Shown: positions 34,189-43,379, counted from the first letter of the stretch. The stretch is 64,000 bases of DNA from Microbacterium sp. Marseille-Q6648 (GCF_943181415.1 NZ_CALPBZ010000001.1:1488001-1552000), one strand, 5' to 3'. Made by a program: numbers and translations. Notes: generated by a model from the letters alone, not told the origin.

Positions 34189-34685
34189 GTCCTGCTCCCT
34201 GCTGTTTCGAGTACGCGGCCGACGAAGGCCTCGGTGCGGCGGCGGGTGCCGTCGATGCGCATGTCGACGCTCGCCCGCACCTCGTTGGGAGCGAGGGGCG
34301 CCGCGAGGCGGACGTTCTCGTGGCACGACAGGTCGGCGCAGATGTACGTGCCGATGCTGTCGCCGTGCTCACCCGCGCGACCGGCCTTGCGGGCGCTGAA
34401 GAGCGAGACCTGATCCGCCGGCTGCATGGTGTGGCAGAGATTGCACATGGCGGCCCGCGCCCGGGAGGTGCCTTCGGCCGCGCGCAGCACGACGCCGCGG
34501 GCAGAGCCGTCCACCTCTGCGACGAGGTAGCCGCGTCCGCGGGTGCGGGGGTCCCGCCACGCGTAGAAGTCCTGGTGATCCCACTCCACGAGCGCGAAGT
34601 CGTGCGGCACCGCGACGAGCCTCATCTCCTCGGGCATCGCATTGACGAACGATTCTCGGATCTCGGCCTCGGTCAGCGAACGCAT
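34185..34685 (-). CDS. FBP domain-containing zinc-binding protein
   Basis: A 166-residue protein whose C-terminal half matches the FBP (elongation factor G-binding, FusB-type) treble-clef zinc finger. The ligands are CNLC near residue 80 and CADLSC near 119, followed by HENVRL. The N-terminal part (LTEAEIRESFVNAMPEEM) is a helical segment typical of these actinobacterial proteins. FusB binds EF-G on the ribosome; whether this form does so is not known. The ATG at 34685, with GAGG seven bases upstream, is preferred over a longer frame. Confidence 0.82.
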   Translation of the reverse strand: MRSLTEAEIRESFVNAMPEEMRLVAVPHDFALVEWDHQDFYAWRDPRTRGRGYLVAEVDGSARGVVLRAAEGTSRARAAMCNLCHTMQPADQVSLFSARKAGRAGEHGDSIGTYICADLSCHENVRLAAPLAPNEVRASVDMRIDGTRRRTEAFVGRVLETAGSRT

Positions 34686-34721
34686 GGCATCACCTCGACC
34701 CTCAGTGTACGAGCGCGGCCG

Positions 34722-34759
34722 ACCCCCGGCATCCGTCGTCGTCATCGGATGCCGGGGGT
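34722..34759. terminator. Strong terminator at the end of the maltodextrin operon
   Basis: Perfect 14-pair stem, 34722-34735 with 34746-34759, and a 10-base loop. It stands 16 bases beyond the stop of the last gene (34776) on the minus strand. It separates the maltodextrin group from the FBP/PfkB pair. The stem contains the locally frequent word CGGATGCC. Confidence 0.85.
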
Positions 34760-34775
34760 GACGGCCTCGGGGAGG

Positions 34776-35564
34776 TCAGCTCCAGCCGAGGCGCCGGGCG
34801 ACGGCGTCGGCTGCGGCGGACGGGAAGTCCGACCAGCCGGGCTCGAGGATCTCGCGGGTGAGATCGAACAGCCCGCGGGCGGCTGCTTCGAGCGGACGAT
34901 CGAGCTCGGACGCGATGCGCGCGCCCCACTCGGCGAAGTCCTGCTCGAACCGCCGCAGCGGGTCGATGGTGTCGCGGGCGGTGGTGGACGCTGCCGCGAA
35001 ACGCCCGCGGATCGCCTGCACGAGCTGCTGCACCGCCCACTGCCGGATGAAGCCGTTGGCGTTGAGCACCTCGCCGCGGCGAGCGCGTCCGACCCCGATC
35101 AGCAGCTTCACCAGCACGAGGCGGACGTCGTTGGCGGGATCGAACCGGTCTGCGGGCTCGGCGCGCGCGCGGGACCGGGCCACCAGCTCGGCTGTCGTCC
35201 CCGCGGCGTCGTCGACCACGACGGTGGCCTCACCGGCGAGCGCGCCCGCCAGCTCGTCGGCGTCCGAGAAGGCGAACTCCAGGACGTGCCCGTCGTCGTA
35301 GACCGCCGCGAAGCCGATCTCGCCCTCGCGCGCGGTGAGCACGAGTCTGTCCTGCTCGGGCAGCCACGACAGATCGGGTCGGATGCGCGCGCCCGCTCCC
35401 GATTCGGTGATGGCGAAGAAGTCGTGATCCGACCACTCGTCACGCCGTGCCTCTGCCTCATCCGACGCGGAGCCCAGGAGGACCAGCCCGACGAGCCCCT
35501 CGCGCGAGCGCACACCCGCGGCCAGGCCCGCGCTCAGCTGCGCGAACCGCTCGGGCGAGGTCAC
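34776..35564 (-). CDS. Nucleotidyltransferase-like protein
   Basis: A 262-residue protein with a minimal nucleotidyltransferase signature: GLVLLGSASDEAEARRDEWSDHDFFAI at about 27-53, in which GS and the paired acidic residues of SDHDF match the Pol-beta-type metal site. The remainder is helical, with an alpha-helical C-terminal half (KLLIGVGRARRGEVLNANGFIRQWAVQQLVQA). It resembles aminoglycoside adenylyltransferase-like proteins in layout, but no antibiotic target can be assigned. GTG at 35564 overlaps the GH13 gene stop in GTGA, and it is the last gene of the maltodextrin operon. Confidence 0.72.
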   Translation of the reverse strand: MTSPERFAQLSAGLAAGVRSREGLVGLVLLGSASDEAEARRDEWSDHDFFAITESGAGARIRPDLSWLPEQDRLVLTAREGEIGFAAVYDDGHVLEFAFSDADELAGALAGEATVVVDDAAGTTAELVARSRARAEPADRFDPANDVRLVLVKLLIGVGRARRGEVLNANGFIRQWAVQQLVQAIRGRFAAASTTARDTIDPLRRFEQDFAEWGARIASELDRPLEAAARGLFDLTREILEPGWSDFPSAAADAVARRLGWS

Positions 35565-37537
35565 TCCCCCGCCACCTCGTCGGCCGGGGTGGCGGCGTCT
35601 GCGGCCGCAACGCCCCGATCGTCGTCCGCCGCGAGGCCGCCGACCCGTGCGGGAGCGGGCGCCGTCACACCGTTCAGGCGCCACACCGCGAACGCCGGAC
35701 CGTCGGCCGAGAGCAGTACCGCGCCGTCGCCGGCGGCGCCGAGGGTGGCTTCGCCGAACAGCGCCTCGGCCGCCTCGGCGCCGGTCACCAGGCCCGGCGT
35801 CAGCTCGACGTCGACGTCGCCGCGCGCGGCGAGCACGAGGATCGTCTCGTCCGCCGACTCGCGGACGAACACGATCGCGTCGTCGTCGAGGTGCACCCAG
35901 CGCATGCCCCCGGTGGCCAGCGCGGGGTGCGCGCGCCGCAGTCCGATGAGGTCGCGGTACAGGGCGAGCCGCTCCGCCGTCTCGGGCTCGTCCTCGCTCC
36001 CCCACGGCATGGGCGTGCGACTCATCTCGCCGTCGATGCCGGTGAGACCGTATTCGTCACCGGCGAAGACCACCGGCATCCCGGGAAGGGTCATCGACAG
36101 GCCCGCGGCGACGGGGATCGTGCCGGGGCCGGCGTTGGTGGCGAAGCGGCCGGTGTCATGGGTGTCCAGCGGCTGCATGTTGCCGAGGCGCACACGCCAC
36201 GGGATGCCGGCCGTGAAGCGCACGACCGCGCCCGCGAAGTCGCGCGCGGTGTAGCGGGGGATGCCGCCGATGGGCTGCCCGAAGAACCACGGCTCGGTGC
36301 GCGTCTCGCCCTCCGCCGTCAGGTACGACTGCTCGGTCGGCTCGCAGAGCCAGCCCCACAGCGGCCGGGTGAACGACGGATAGGTCATCGCGCCGTGCCA
36401 GCCGTCGCCCTGCAGGTCGCTCGCGGCGTCGTTGGTCGACTCGGCGACCAGGATCGTCTCGGGGTTGATCTCGATCATCGTGCGCCGCATGAGCTGGCGG
36501 ACCTCGGCGTTCAGGTCGATCTCGCCCAGGCGACCGGTCATGTTCGCCACGTCGACGCGCCAGCCGTCGAGGTGGAACGGAGCCTTCAGCCACTTCGCCA
36601 CCACGGACTCCGGGCCCTCGATGAAGCGGTGCCGCAACTCTTCACTCGCCCAGTTGAACTTCGGCAGCGTGGGCGTGCCGAGCCACGACTGGTACTGCGT
36701 GTTGGCCTCGTCGGTGAAGTAGTAGAACTCCTCCTCGGGCGCGCCGGGGTGGCCGAGCGCAGCCTGGAACCACTCGTGCCGGTCACCCGAGTGGTTGCTG
36801 GTCAGATCGCCGATCACCCGGATGCCGCGGGCGTGCGCCGCCTCGATGAGCCGGACGAGTGCCTCGTCGCCGCCCAGAAGGGGGTCGACGCGGTCGAAGC
36901 TCGACGCGTCGTAGCGGTGGTTGGAGGCCGCAGGGAAGACCGGCGTGAGGTAGAGCAGGTTCACGCCCAGGCCCACGAGGTGGTCGAGCTTGTCGATCAC
37001 GCCGTCGAGATCGCCGCCGTAGAACTGCTGGGAGCGACCGGGGAAGATCGGGTCGACCGGATCGCTCCACTGCGCCGGCACCGCCCAGTCGGGCACGTCG
37101 CGCTCGTCCGCGCGGGCGGACCGGGCGAAGCGGTCGGGGAAGACCTGGTACATGACCGCGTCGTACATCCACGCGGGCGGGGCCGGCGACGCGACCAGCG
37201 CGTAGTCCTCGGCGTCGAGGGTCTCGAGCGTGTGGATGCCGGTCTGGTTCAGCCACTCGACGCGGCCGTCGGCGTGCCGCATGACCCACCGGTAGCCGTG
37301 GCGGGGGTTGCGGACCGTGACGGGGGCGTCCCACCACTCCCAGCCGTCGACCTCCCCTGCGCGGACCGCCCGGGTCCACTCCGGCTCGTGATCGGGATTG
37401 GAGCGCGTGCCCACCGCAACGATCGGGCCGTAGCCGGCGGGAACGCGCAGGCGCACGGTGACGGTCTCGCCGAGCGCCGGCTCGAGGTTCGACACGTACA
37501 GCGGCGAGCCGTCGTGGTGCGGAAGAAGGGTTGTCAT
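35561..37537 (-). CDS. Cytoplasmic GH13 glycoside hydrolase (cyclomaltodextrinase/alpha-glucosidase type)
   Basis: Hydrolyses imported maltodextrins. The 658-residue protein begins with an N-terminal carbohydrate-binding-like domain (to about 120). The TIM barrel follows with the GH13 regions: DLTSNHSG (about 244-251), GWRVDVAN with nucleophile Asp329, VAESTND with general acid Glu366, and QPLDTHDT with Asp461. In the last region the common N-H-D reads T-H-D, an uncommon substitution. No signal peptide is present, so it acts inside the cell. It follows the secreted amylase gene after a 164-base gap with a small hairpin. The start is ATG at 37537. Confidence 0.9.
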   Translation of the reverse strand: MTTLLPHHDGSPLYVSNLEPALGETVTVRLRVPAGYGPIVAVGTRSNPDHEPEWTRAVRAGEVDGWEWWDAPVTVRNPRHGYRWVMRHADGRVEWLNQTGIHTLETLDAEDYALVASPAPPAWMYDAVMYQVFPDRFARSARADERDVPDWAVPAQWSDPVDPIFPGRSQQFYGGDLDGVIDKLDHLVGLGVNLLYLTPVFPAASNHRYDASSFDRVDPLLGGDEALVRLIEAAHARGIRVIGDLTSNHSGDRHEWFQAALGHPGAPEEEFYYFTDEANTQYQSWLGTPTLPKFNWASEELRHRFIEGPESVVAKWLKAPFHLDGWRVDVANMTGRLGEIDLNAEVRQLMRRTMIEINPETILVAESTNDAASDLQGDGWHGAMTYPSFTRPLWGWLCEPTEQSYLTAEGETRTEPWFFGQPIGGIPRYTARDFAGAVVRFTAGIPWRVRLGNMQPLDTHDTGRFATNAGPGTIPVAAGLSMTLPGMPVVFAGDEYGLTGIDGEMSRTPMPWGSEDEPETAERLALYRDLIGLRRAHPALATGGMRWVHLDDDAIVFVRESADETILVLAARGDVDVELTPGLVTGAEAAEALFGEATLGAAGDGAVLLSADGPAFAVWRLNGVTAPAPARVGGLAADDDRGVAAADAATPADEVAGE

Positions 37538-37646
37538 GACGGGCCTTTCACGAGGTCAGGCGGCAGCGCCGCCGGTGGATGCGACGTGGTTGCACAGCCG
37601 GGAAGCCGTGACAGAGCCCTTGAATTGTTGTGCAGTTGTAGACGGT

Positions 37647-37660
37647 GCCCGCGAGCGGGC
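37647..37660. promoter_or_regulatory. GC hairpin between the two GH13 genes
   Basis: GCCCGC (37647-37652) and GCGGGC (37655-37660) form six perfect pairs with only two bases between, so the loop would open to four to six bases. It lies 42 bases after the amylase stop. It may partly terminate the upstream transcript or mark mRNA processing; no T-run follows. Confidence 0.4.
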
Positions 37661-37701
37661 GGTGACGATTGTGCCATGGATGCCGCACCCTGCGCAGCCC
37701 G

Positions 37702-39186
37702 TCAGAGGCGCGCGCCGACATGGATGGCCGCGGCCGCAGCGGGCCCCAGTTCGAAGGTCGCGACGCCGTCCGCGACGGTGTATTCGGCACCCGCGCAGCG
37801 GTCGCCCGATGCCGGGTCGGCGCCGCCGGAGACGACGTCGCAGTACGACCCGTCTTCGAGGGACGTCGGAATCTCGATCACGTGCGTCTCGTCGCCGACG
37901 TTGACCGCGACGACACCACGGCCCTCGCGCTCGAAGCCGTACGCGTCGCCGTCGTCGACCCCCGGCATGCGGGGTGCGTCACCGGCATACGCGCGGAATT
38001 CCAGCATCCCCGTGATGGCCGGCCATGACTGGACGCAGGTGCGCTCGCCGTCCTCGTACTCGCCCGCGGGGCCATCCGCCTCGGCGCACGTCGTCGCCTC
38101 GACCACGCCGTCGGCGGTGGTCGGGGCGCCGGCGTCGCGGTCGGTGAAGGCATACCCGGAGTAGACGACGGGAGTTCCGTAGTCGTCGGCCAGCATGAGG
38201 GCGTTCGCGATGACGTAGAGCGGGCCGTCCCGGTAGGTCACGTCGGCCTCGCCGCGCTCGGTGTCGTGGTTGTCGACGAAGACGACGGCGCGGTCGGGCG
38301 AGACGTGCAGGGGCCGCTCCCCTTCCAGCCCGGGGTCCGAGAACACGCCGTTGGACAGCGCCGGAGCGAGGTCCCGCGCGTAGGTGAACTCGAAGACCTC
38401 GCCGAAGGCGGTGTACTCCTCGGGGACGACGGGTTCGCCTCCGCCGCGGATGACCTCGCTGATGATGCGCGTGCCTTCCGGCAGCGCGCCGACGATCGCC
38501 GCGACGTCGTCGGCGGGCATGTGCTTGGCCGCGTCGATGCGGAATCCCGCCACGCCCAGCGACAGCAGGTCGTCGAGGTAGGCGCCGATCGTCTCGCGGA
38601 CGGTCGTGCTGGCGGTGTCGAGATCGGCGAGGTTCACCAGCTCGCACGTCTGCACCTGCTCGCGAGAGGTGTAGTCCTCGATGTCGTCGAAGGACGTCAG
38701 CCCGCAGTGGTGGAAGTCGGCGTCGGTGTACAGGCCCGGGTACTCGTAGTGCTCGTACGGGGTGCCCGCGAATCCGACGCCGGGGGTGTCCTGTCCCGTC
38801 ATGTGGTTGACGACCGCGTCGGCGATGATCTCCACTCCGGCGGCGTCGCAGCGCTCGACCATCTCGGCGAACTCCTCGCGCGAGCCGAGCCGGGACTCGA
38901 GGTCGTAGCTCACCGGCTGGTACGACGCCCACCACTCCTCACGGTCGATGTGCTCCTGGGGCGGAGAGGTCAGCACCCACGCGAAGCCGTTCGGCCCGAG
39001 GGTCGTCTCGCACTCCTCGGCGATCGCGGTCCAGGGCAGCTGGAACAGCTGGATGCCGACATCCGGCGCCGCGGCCGCGGGCTCCTGCCCCACCGGGGCC
39101 GTGCAGGCGGCGAGGACGGCTGCCGTCGCGAGGACGGCTGACATCCCCCGCACCCGACGAATGCGAGAAGCGGTACGTCCCGGCAT
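37702..39186 (-). CDS. Extracellular alpha-amylase lipoprotein (GH13)
   Basis: Cleaves starch outside the cell so that the importer can take up the dextrins. Of 494 residues the first ~28 form a signal peptide with lipobox LAAC (Cys28). Catalytic regions of a classical alpha-amylase follow: DAVVNH (about 123-128), GFRIDAAKH with nucleophile Asp218, IISEVI with Glu244, and FVDNHDTER with Asp308. The domain C tail ends in a short beta-sandwich. An in-frame ATG at 39144 is an alternative start, but it would leave a shorter signal. It is only three bases after the MalG-type stop, so cotranscription with the transporter is certain enough. Confidence 0.93.
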   Translation of the reverse strand: MPGRTASRIRRVRGMSAVLATAAVLAACTAPVGQEPAAAAPDVGIQLFQLPWTAIAEECETTLGPNGFAWVLTSPPQEHIDREEWWASYQPVSYDLESRLGSREEFAEMVERCDAAGVEIIADAVVNHMTGQDTPGVGFAGTPYEHYEYPGLYTDADFHHCGLTSFDDIEDYTSREQVQTCELVNLADLDTASTTVRETIGAYLDDLLSLGVAGFRIDAAKHMPADDVAAIVGALPEGTRIISEVIRGGGEPVVPEEYTAFGEVFEFTYARDLAPALSNGVFSDPGLEGERPLHVSPDRAVVFVDNHDTERGEADVTYRDGPLYVIANALMLADDYGTPVVYSGYAFTDRDAGAPTTADGVVEATTCAEADGPAGEYEDGERTCVQSWPAITGMLEFRAYAGDAPRMPGVDDGDAYGFEREGRGVVAVNVGDETHVIEIPTSLEDGSYCDVVSGGADPASGDRCAGAEYTVADGVATFELGPAAAAAIHVGARL

Positions 39187-39189
39187 CCG

Positions 39190-40182
39190 CTATTTCACGC
39201 TGCCGGCGGTCAGGCCTCCCACGATGTAGCGCTGGAGGGCGAGGAAGAGACCGACCGGGAGGATGGCCGCCAGCACCGCCCCGGCGGCGAACACGCTCCA
39301 GTTCTTCGAGAACTCGTCCGAGATGAACTTGTAGAGACCCACGGCGAGCGTCTGCTTGTCGGGGTCGATGAGGATGACGCTGGCCAGCACGAACTCGCTC
39401 GAGGTCCCGATGAACGACAGCAGTCCGACGACGGCCAGGATCGGCGCGACCAGTCGCAGGATGATCGTGAAGAAGATGCGGGCGTGGCCCGCGCCGTCGA
39501 TCTTGGCGGCTTCGTCGATCGAGGCGGGCACCGTGTTGAAGAACCCGTACATGAGGTACGTGTTCACCCCCAGCGCGCCGCCGAGGTAGACCATGATGAG
39601 ACCGATCTGCGAGTTCAGGCCGATCGCCGGGAAGATGTCGCCGATCGCGACCATCAGCAGGAAGATCGCGACCATCGCCAGCATCTGCGGGAACATCTGC
39701 ACCACCAGCAGGGTGGTGAGCCCGAACCGGCGGCCGGTGAAGCGCATGCGCGAGAACGAATACGCCGCGAGCGCGCCGAGGATCACGGTGCCGGCGGACG
39801 TCACGAGCCCGATGATGAGGGTGTTGAGATACCACGCGCCGTAGGGCTGCTGGTTCGAGGTGAACAGCGTCGCGTAGCTCTCGAAGTTCACGTTCTGGAA
39901 CAGGCCGTTCGCCGTCAGCAGTGTGCCGCCGGGGTTCAGCGATGCCGAGAAGACGTACATCAGCGGGAAGATCGCGAAGATCGCCACGACCACGCCGACG
40001 ATGTGTCGCCAGCCGGTCTCGCGGAAGTAGCGCTTGAAGGGCCGGGGCGGTGCCTTGTGCTCGCCGCGGACCCCCGCGTCGCTGTGGCCGCTGCCGGCGG
40101 ATGCCACGGTGTCGTCCTTCGCGGTGGCCACCGATTCGACGAGGGCTCCGGATGCCGGGGCGCCGGGTTGGAGGTTGCTCAT
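39190..40182 (-). CDS. Maltose/maltodextrin ABC transporter permease (MalG type)
   Basis: Inner-membrane permease of 330 residues, with a long hydrophilic N-terminus of about 55 residues before the first helix (HIVGVVVAIFAIFPLMYVFSASL). The EAA loop for the ATPase is in the segment VPASIDEAAKIDGAGHARIFFTIILRL. The C-terminus LALQRYIVGGLTAGSVK is the signature end of MalG-like proteins. Its ATG is one base from the MalF-type stop. Confidence 0.94.
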   Translation of the reverse strand: MSNLQPGAPASGALVESVATAKDDTVASAGSGHSDAGVRGEHKAPPRPFKRYFRETGWRHIVGVVVAIFAIFPLMYVFSASLNPGGTLLTANGLFQNVNFESYATLFTSNQQPYGAWYLNTLIIGLVTSAGTVILGALAAYSFSRMRFTGRRFGLTTLLVVQMFPQMLAMVAIFLLMVAIGDIFPAIGLNSQIGLIMVYLGGALGVNTYLMYGFFNTVPASIDEAAKIDGAGHARIFFTIILRLVAPILAVVGLLSFIGTSSEFVLASVILIDPDKQTLAVGLYKFISDEFSKNWSVFAAGAVLAAILPVGLFLALQRYIVGGLTAGSVK

Positions 40183-40183
40183 G

Positions 40184-41806
40184 TCAGTTCAGCTCCTCGA
40201 GGGCCTTGGTCCGTCGGAACGCGATGACCGAGATCGTCGCGACCAGGATGAAGATGATGATCGAGAACGCGCTGGCCAGTCCGTAGTCGGCGGTGGAGCC
40301 GACGAACGCGACCTTGTAGACCATCGTGATGAGGATGTCGGTGGCTCCGACGTTGACCCCGGCGGTCGCATCGCGCGGGCCGCCGCCGGTCAGCATGTAG
40401 ATCAGGCTGAAGTTGTTGAAGTTGTAGGCGAACGAGGCGATCAGCAGCGGTGCGACGGCGACGAACAGCAGCGGCAGCTTGATGTTGCGGAAGACCTGCC
40501 ACGCGGTCGCGCCGTCGACGCGGGCCGCCTCCTGCAGCTCATCGGGGATGGCCTGGAGCGCGCCCGTGCAGATGAGGAACATGTAGGGGAATCCGAGCCA
40601 CAGATTCACCAGCAGGATGCTGAACTTCGCCAGCCATTCGTTGGTGAGCCAGGGGACGTCGGCCCCGCCGAGCAGGACGTTGTTGATGAAGCCGAACTCC
40701 TGGTTCATCATTCCCGCCCACACCAGCGCCGAGAGGAACCCCGGGAAGGCGTACGGCAGGATCATGATGAGCCGGTAGTACTTCTTGGACTTCATCCGCG
40801 GATCGTTGAAGACGATCGCGACGAACAGGCCCATGACGAACGTCGTCGCCACCGAGAGGAACGCGAACGCGAACGTCCACACGAGCACGGTGAAGAACGG
40901 GCCGCGGATGGACTCCTCCGCGAACGCGCGGGTGAAGTTGTCGAAGCCGACCCAGATCTGCCAGCCGGGCATGAGCTCGGTGCCGTCCTCGGCCGTGAAC
41001 GCTCCGGTGCCGATGTCGGTGTAGACGACACCGTCTCGCGTGTCGGTCATCGTGTCGGCATCCGCGTCGTAGACGAGGTTCGACAGATAGACGTAAGCCG
41101 ACGACCCGTCCGGAGTGCGCAGGGCGCCGTCGTTGGGGTCCTCGCTGAGCGGCACGGCCATGTCGGCGATGACGTTCTGGTTGGCGACGATCCCGGCGAA
41201 GTCGAGCGTGTTGTACCCGGTGAGCCCGACCGCCTTGCCGCCGTCCATCTCGGCGCCGTCGACGGGGGTCAGCGGACGCTCGTCGCCGCCGATCTCGACG
41301 TTGCCCTCGGGGTCGGTGACGAGGAACGAGAACTCGCCGAGCTGCTCGACGATGGTGAGGCCGTAGGCGGGCGAGTCGGGGACGCGCTCCTGCGCCGACA
41401 GCAGCAGCGAGTTGACCGCGCTGTCCTTGGTGCTGTTGTGGCCGGTGCCGTAGTTGGTGAACGCGACATAGCCCGTGTAGAGGGCGGCGAACACCTGGAA
41501 GACGAAGAGGAAGATGAGCCCCGGGACCAGGTACTTCGCGGGCAGATGGCCGCGGCTGAAGTAGATCCAGTTGGCGTAGAGGGTGACGACGGCGATGATC
41601 GCGGCCGGGATCCACTGCTCGCTCTGGATGAGCACGAAGATCGAGTACAGCGCGAGGGCATCGATGATGCCGAGCGCGATGACTTTGACGAGGAGGACCT
41701 TCCAGCCCCCTCCGGCGGCCTCCGCCATGCGGGCGGCTTGCTTGGATCGCGTCTGCTTCTTGCGATCGACCGCGGCCGGGCGGTCCTGTGTGGTCGGCGT
41801 CGTCAT
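40184..41806 (-). CDS. Maltose/maltodextrin ABC transporter permease (MalF type)
   Basis: Inner-membrane permease of 540 residues with the large extracellular domain typical of MalF. Helices near 35-75 and 90-115 are followed by about 170 soluble residues (to about 305), then the core with the EAA loop IPDELQEAARVDGATAWQVFRNIKLPL. The ATG at 41806 has AAGGAGG seven bases upstream, the strongest ribosome site in this operon. No ATPase gene is in the operon; a shared MsmK/MalK-type ATPase encoded elsewhere is expected. Confidence 0.94.
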   Translation of the reverse strand: MTTPTTQDRPAAVDRKKQTRSKQAARMAEAAGGGWKVLLVKVIALGIIDALALYSIFVLIQSEQWIPAAIIAVVTLYANWIYFSRGHLPAKYLVPGLIFLFVFQVFAALYTGYVAFTNYGTGHNSTKDSAVNSLLLSAQERVPDSPAYGLTIVEQLGEFSFLVTDPEGNVEIGGDERPLTPVDGAEMDGGKAVGLTGYNTLDFAGIVANQNVIADMAVPLSEDPNDGALRTPDGSSAYVYLSNLVYDADADTMTDTRDGVVYTDIGTGAFTAEDGTELMPGWQIWVGFDNFTRAFAEESIRGPFFTVLVWTFAFAFLSVATTFVMGLFVAIVFNDPRMKSKKYYRLIMILPYAFPGFLSALVWAGMMNQEFGFINNVLLGGADVPWLTNEWLAKFSILLVNLWLGFPYMFLICTGALQAIPDELQEAARVDGATAWQVFRNIKLPLLFVAVAPLLIASFAYNFNNFSLIYMLTGGGPRDATAGVNVGATDILITMVYKVAFVGSTADYGLASAFSIIIFILVATISVIAFRRTKALEELN

Positions 41807-41846
41807 CGGCGGCCTCCTTGGTCGGGATCCTAGGGCTCGGAACGAC

Positions 41847-41873
41847 GGGGCGACACCCTGTGGGTGCCGCCCC
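41847..41873 (-). promoter_or_regulatory. Intercistronic hairpin between MalE-type and MalF-type genes
   Basis: GGGGCG-A-CACCC (41847-41858) pairs with GGGTG-C-CGCCCC (41862-41873) around a TGT loop, with a single A/C mismatch. It is 14 bases after the binding-protein stop. Like the element at 13646, it would protect the upstream message or cut read-through, raising binding protein over permease. Confidence 0.65.
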
Positions 41874-41886
41874 GCCTGGAGGGGTG

Positions 41887-43134
41887 TTACTCGATGGCCG
41901 TCTGGATGTCGGCCGCCATCTTCTCCCACAGCGACGCCGGGTCGCCGCCGTTGATGATGGCCGCCTCGGTGACGCCCCAGAACTGCCACACCGAACCCAT
42001 CTCGGGGATGCTCGGCATCGGCACAGCCTCAGCACCGACCTCACCGAAGCCCGCGGTCAGCGGGTCTGCGGCGACAGCGGCCTCGAAGGCTGCGGTGAGG
42101 GCCGGGGTGCGCCCGCCGACCTCGTAGAGCGCGGTCTGCACTTCTTCGCTGCCGAGGTAGTTCACGAGGAACTCGTTGGCCGCGAGGCGGTTCTCGCTCT
42201 CGGCGCTCAGGAAGAAGCCCTGGACGCCGGCGAAGGGCTGAGCGGTCTCGCCACCGGCCGACGGGATCGGGTCGACGGCGAGGTTGATGCCCGCCTCTTC
42301 GGCTGCGGGAACGTTCCACGGACCGGTGAGGAAGAAGGGCGAGTTGCCCGAAGTGAAGTTCTCGACGGCGAGGTCACCGGTGATGTTCGTGTTGAACACG
42401 CCGGCGGCACCCTGCTCGCCCAGCCACTCGGCGAACGCCTGGCCGCCTTCGTTGCCGATCTGCAGGTCGTCGGCGTTGTACGAGCCGTCTTCGTTGGTGC
42501 CGAAGACGGGAGCGCCGAACGACGTCTGGAACGGGTAGAGGTGGTACGGGTCGGCGGCCTCGGGGTCGAGACCGACCAGGAACGGGTACTCGGTGCCCGC
42601 CTCTTCGCCCATCGCGACCATGTCTGCGAAGTCGGCCGGCGCCTCGGGCGCGAGGTCGGTGTTGCGCAGGAGCGCGATGTTCTCGATGGCGTACGGGACG
42701 GCGTAGGTCTGGCCGTCGTAGGCCCAGGCGTCGACCGCGACCTGCTCGAACTCGGAGGCCTTGTCGCCGAGCTCGACCGGGGCGACGACGCCGTTGGTGA
42801 CGAGCACGCCGAGCCAGTCGTGCGCACCGACGGCCACATCGGGGCCCTCGCCGGTCGGAACCTGCTGGACGAACTGGTCGCGGATCTCGCCGAACTCCTT
42901 CTGCACGAGGTTGACCTCGACGCCGGTGGTCTCGGTGAAGTCTGCGGCGGCCTCTTCGAGGACGCCTGCGCGGTCCGCGTCCACCCAGACGGTGATCTCG
43001 CCCGAGAAGTCGGCGGACGGGGCTTCGGTCTCGCTGCCGCTGTCACCGGTGCTGGACGAGCAGCCGGCGAGCGCGAGCGAGGAAACAGCGGCGATCGCGC
43101 CGAAGGCGACGATGCTCCTCTTGTTCACCTTCAT
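41887..43134 (-). CDS. Maltose/maltodextrin ABC substrate-binding lipoprotein (MalE type)
   Basis: Extracytoplasmic receptor of 415 residues: signal peptide with lipobox LAGC (Cys25), then the SBP_bac_1/MalE pattern with ITVWVDADRAGVLEEAAADF at about 47-66. The GSEEVQTAL-like end of the fold and GVTEAAIINGGDPASLWEKMAADIQTAI at the C-terminus are also present. It is first in the operon 43134-34776. Two LacI-type operators lie upstream. Confidence 0.95.
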   Translation of the reverse strand: MKVNKRSIVAFGAIAAVSSLALAGCSSSTGDSGSETEAPSADFSGEITVWVDADRAGVLEEAAADFTETTGVEVNLVQKEFGEIRDQFVQQVPTGEGPDVAVGAHDWLGVLVTNGVVAPVELGDKASEFEQVAVDAWAYDGQTYAVPYAIENIALLRNTDLAPEAPADFADMVAMGEEAGTEYPFLVGLDPEAADPYHLYPFQTSFGAPVFGTNEDGSYNADDLQIGNEGGQAFAEWLGEQGAAGVFNTNITGDLAVENFTSGNSPFFLTGPWNVPAAEEAGINLAVDPIPSAGGETAQPFAGVQGFFLSAESENRLAANEFLVNYLGSEEVQTALYEVGGRTPALTAAFEAAVAADPLTAGFGEVGAEAVPMPSIPEMGSVWQFWGVTEAAIINGGDPASLWEKMAADIQTAIE

Positions 43135-43220
43135 TGGTGTGTGCCTCTCTTGAATGCGTGTAACCGGACTCTCGGGCCGGTAGGCACGTGAAGTCCGTTC
43201 TTCAAGCCCGCAGCAATGAC

Positions 43221-43234
43221 TGCAAGCGCTTACA
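43221..43234. promoter_or_regulatory. LacI/GalR-type operator upstream of the maltodextrin operon (proximal)
   Basis: TGCAAGCGCTTACA at 43221-43234 fits the LacI-family pattern TGNAANCGNTTNCA at every fixed position. It is 87 bases upstream of the binding-protein ATG. Repression by a MalR-type protein is expected, but the gene for it is not in the window. Confidence 0.75.
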
Positions 43235-43308
43235 TTTTTACGTCACCGAAGCCGATCGCGCAAACAGTACGTTCGCTTCGATATCAGGCCGTGACCTTTG
43301 ATGGATGC

Positions 43309-43322
43309 TGGAACCGCTTACA
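43309..43322. promoter_or_regulatory. LacI/GalR-type operator (distal copy)
   Basis: TGGAACCGCTTACA at 43309-43322 also fits TGNAANCGNTTNCA at every fixed position and is 88 bases from the proximal site. It lies 57 bases upstream of the YajQ-family gene on the other strand. The pair could support looping. Confidence 0.65.
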
Positions 43323-43379
43323 GAGGCGTCGCGGCCACAGCAGGGTGGTGGCGGCGTCCGCGTCGCTAGACTTCCCCGC

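Noticed and set aside
35447-38164. 905-codon plus-strand open frame
   Set aside because: Antisense to the GH13 gene, whose catalytic motifs are intact on the other strand.
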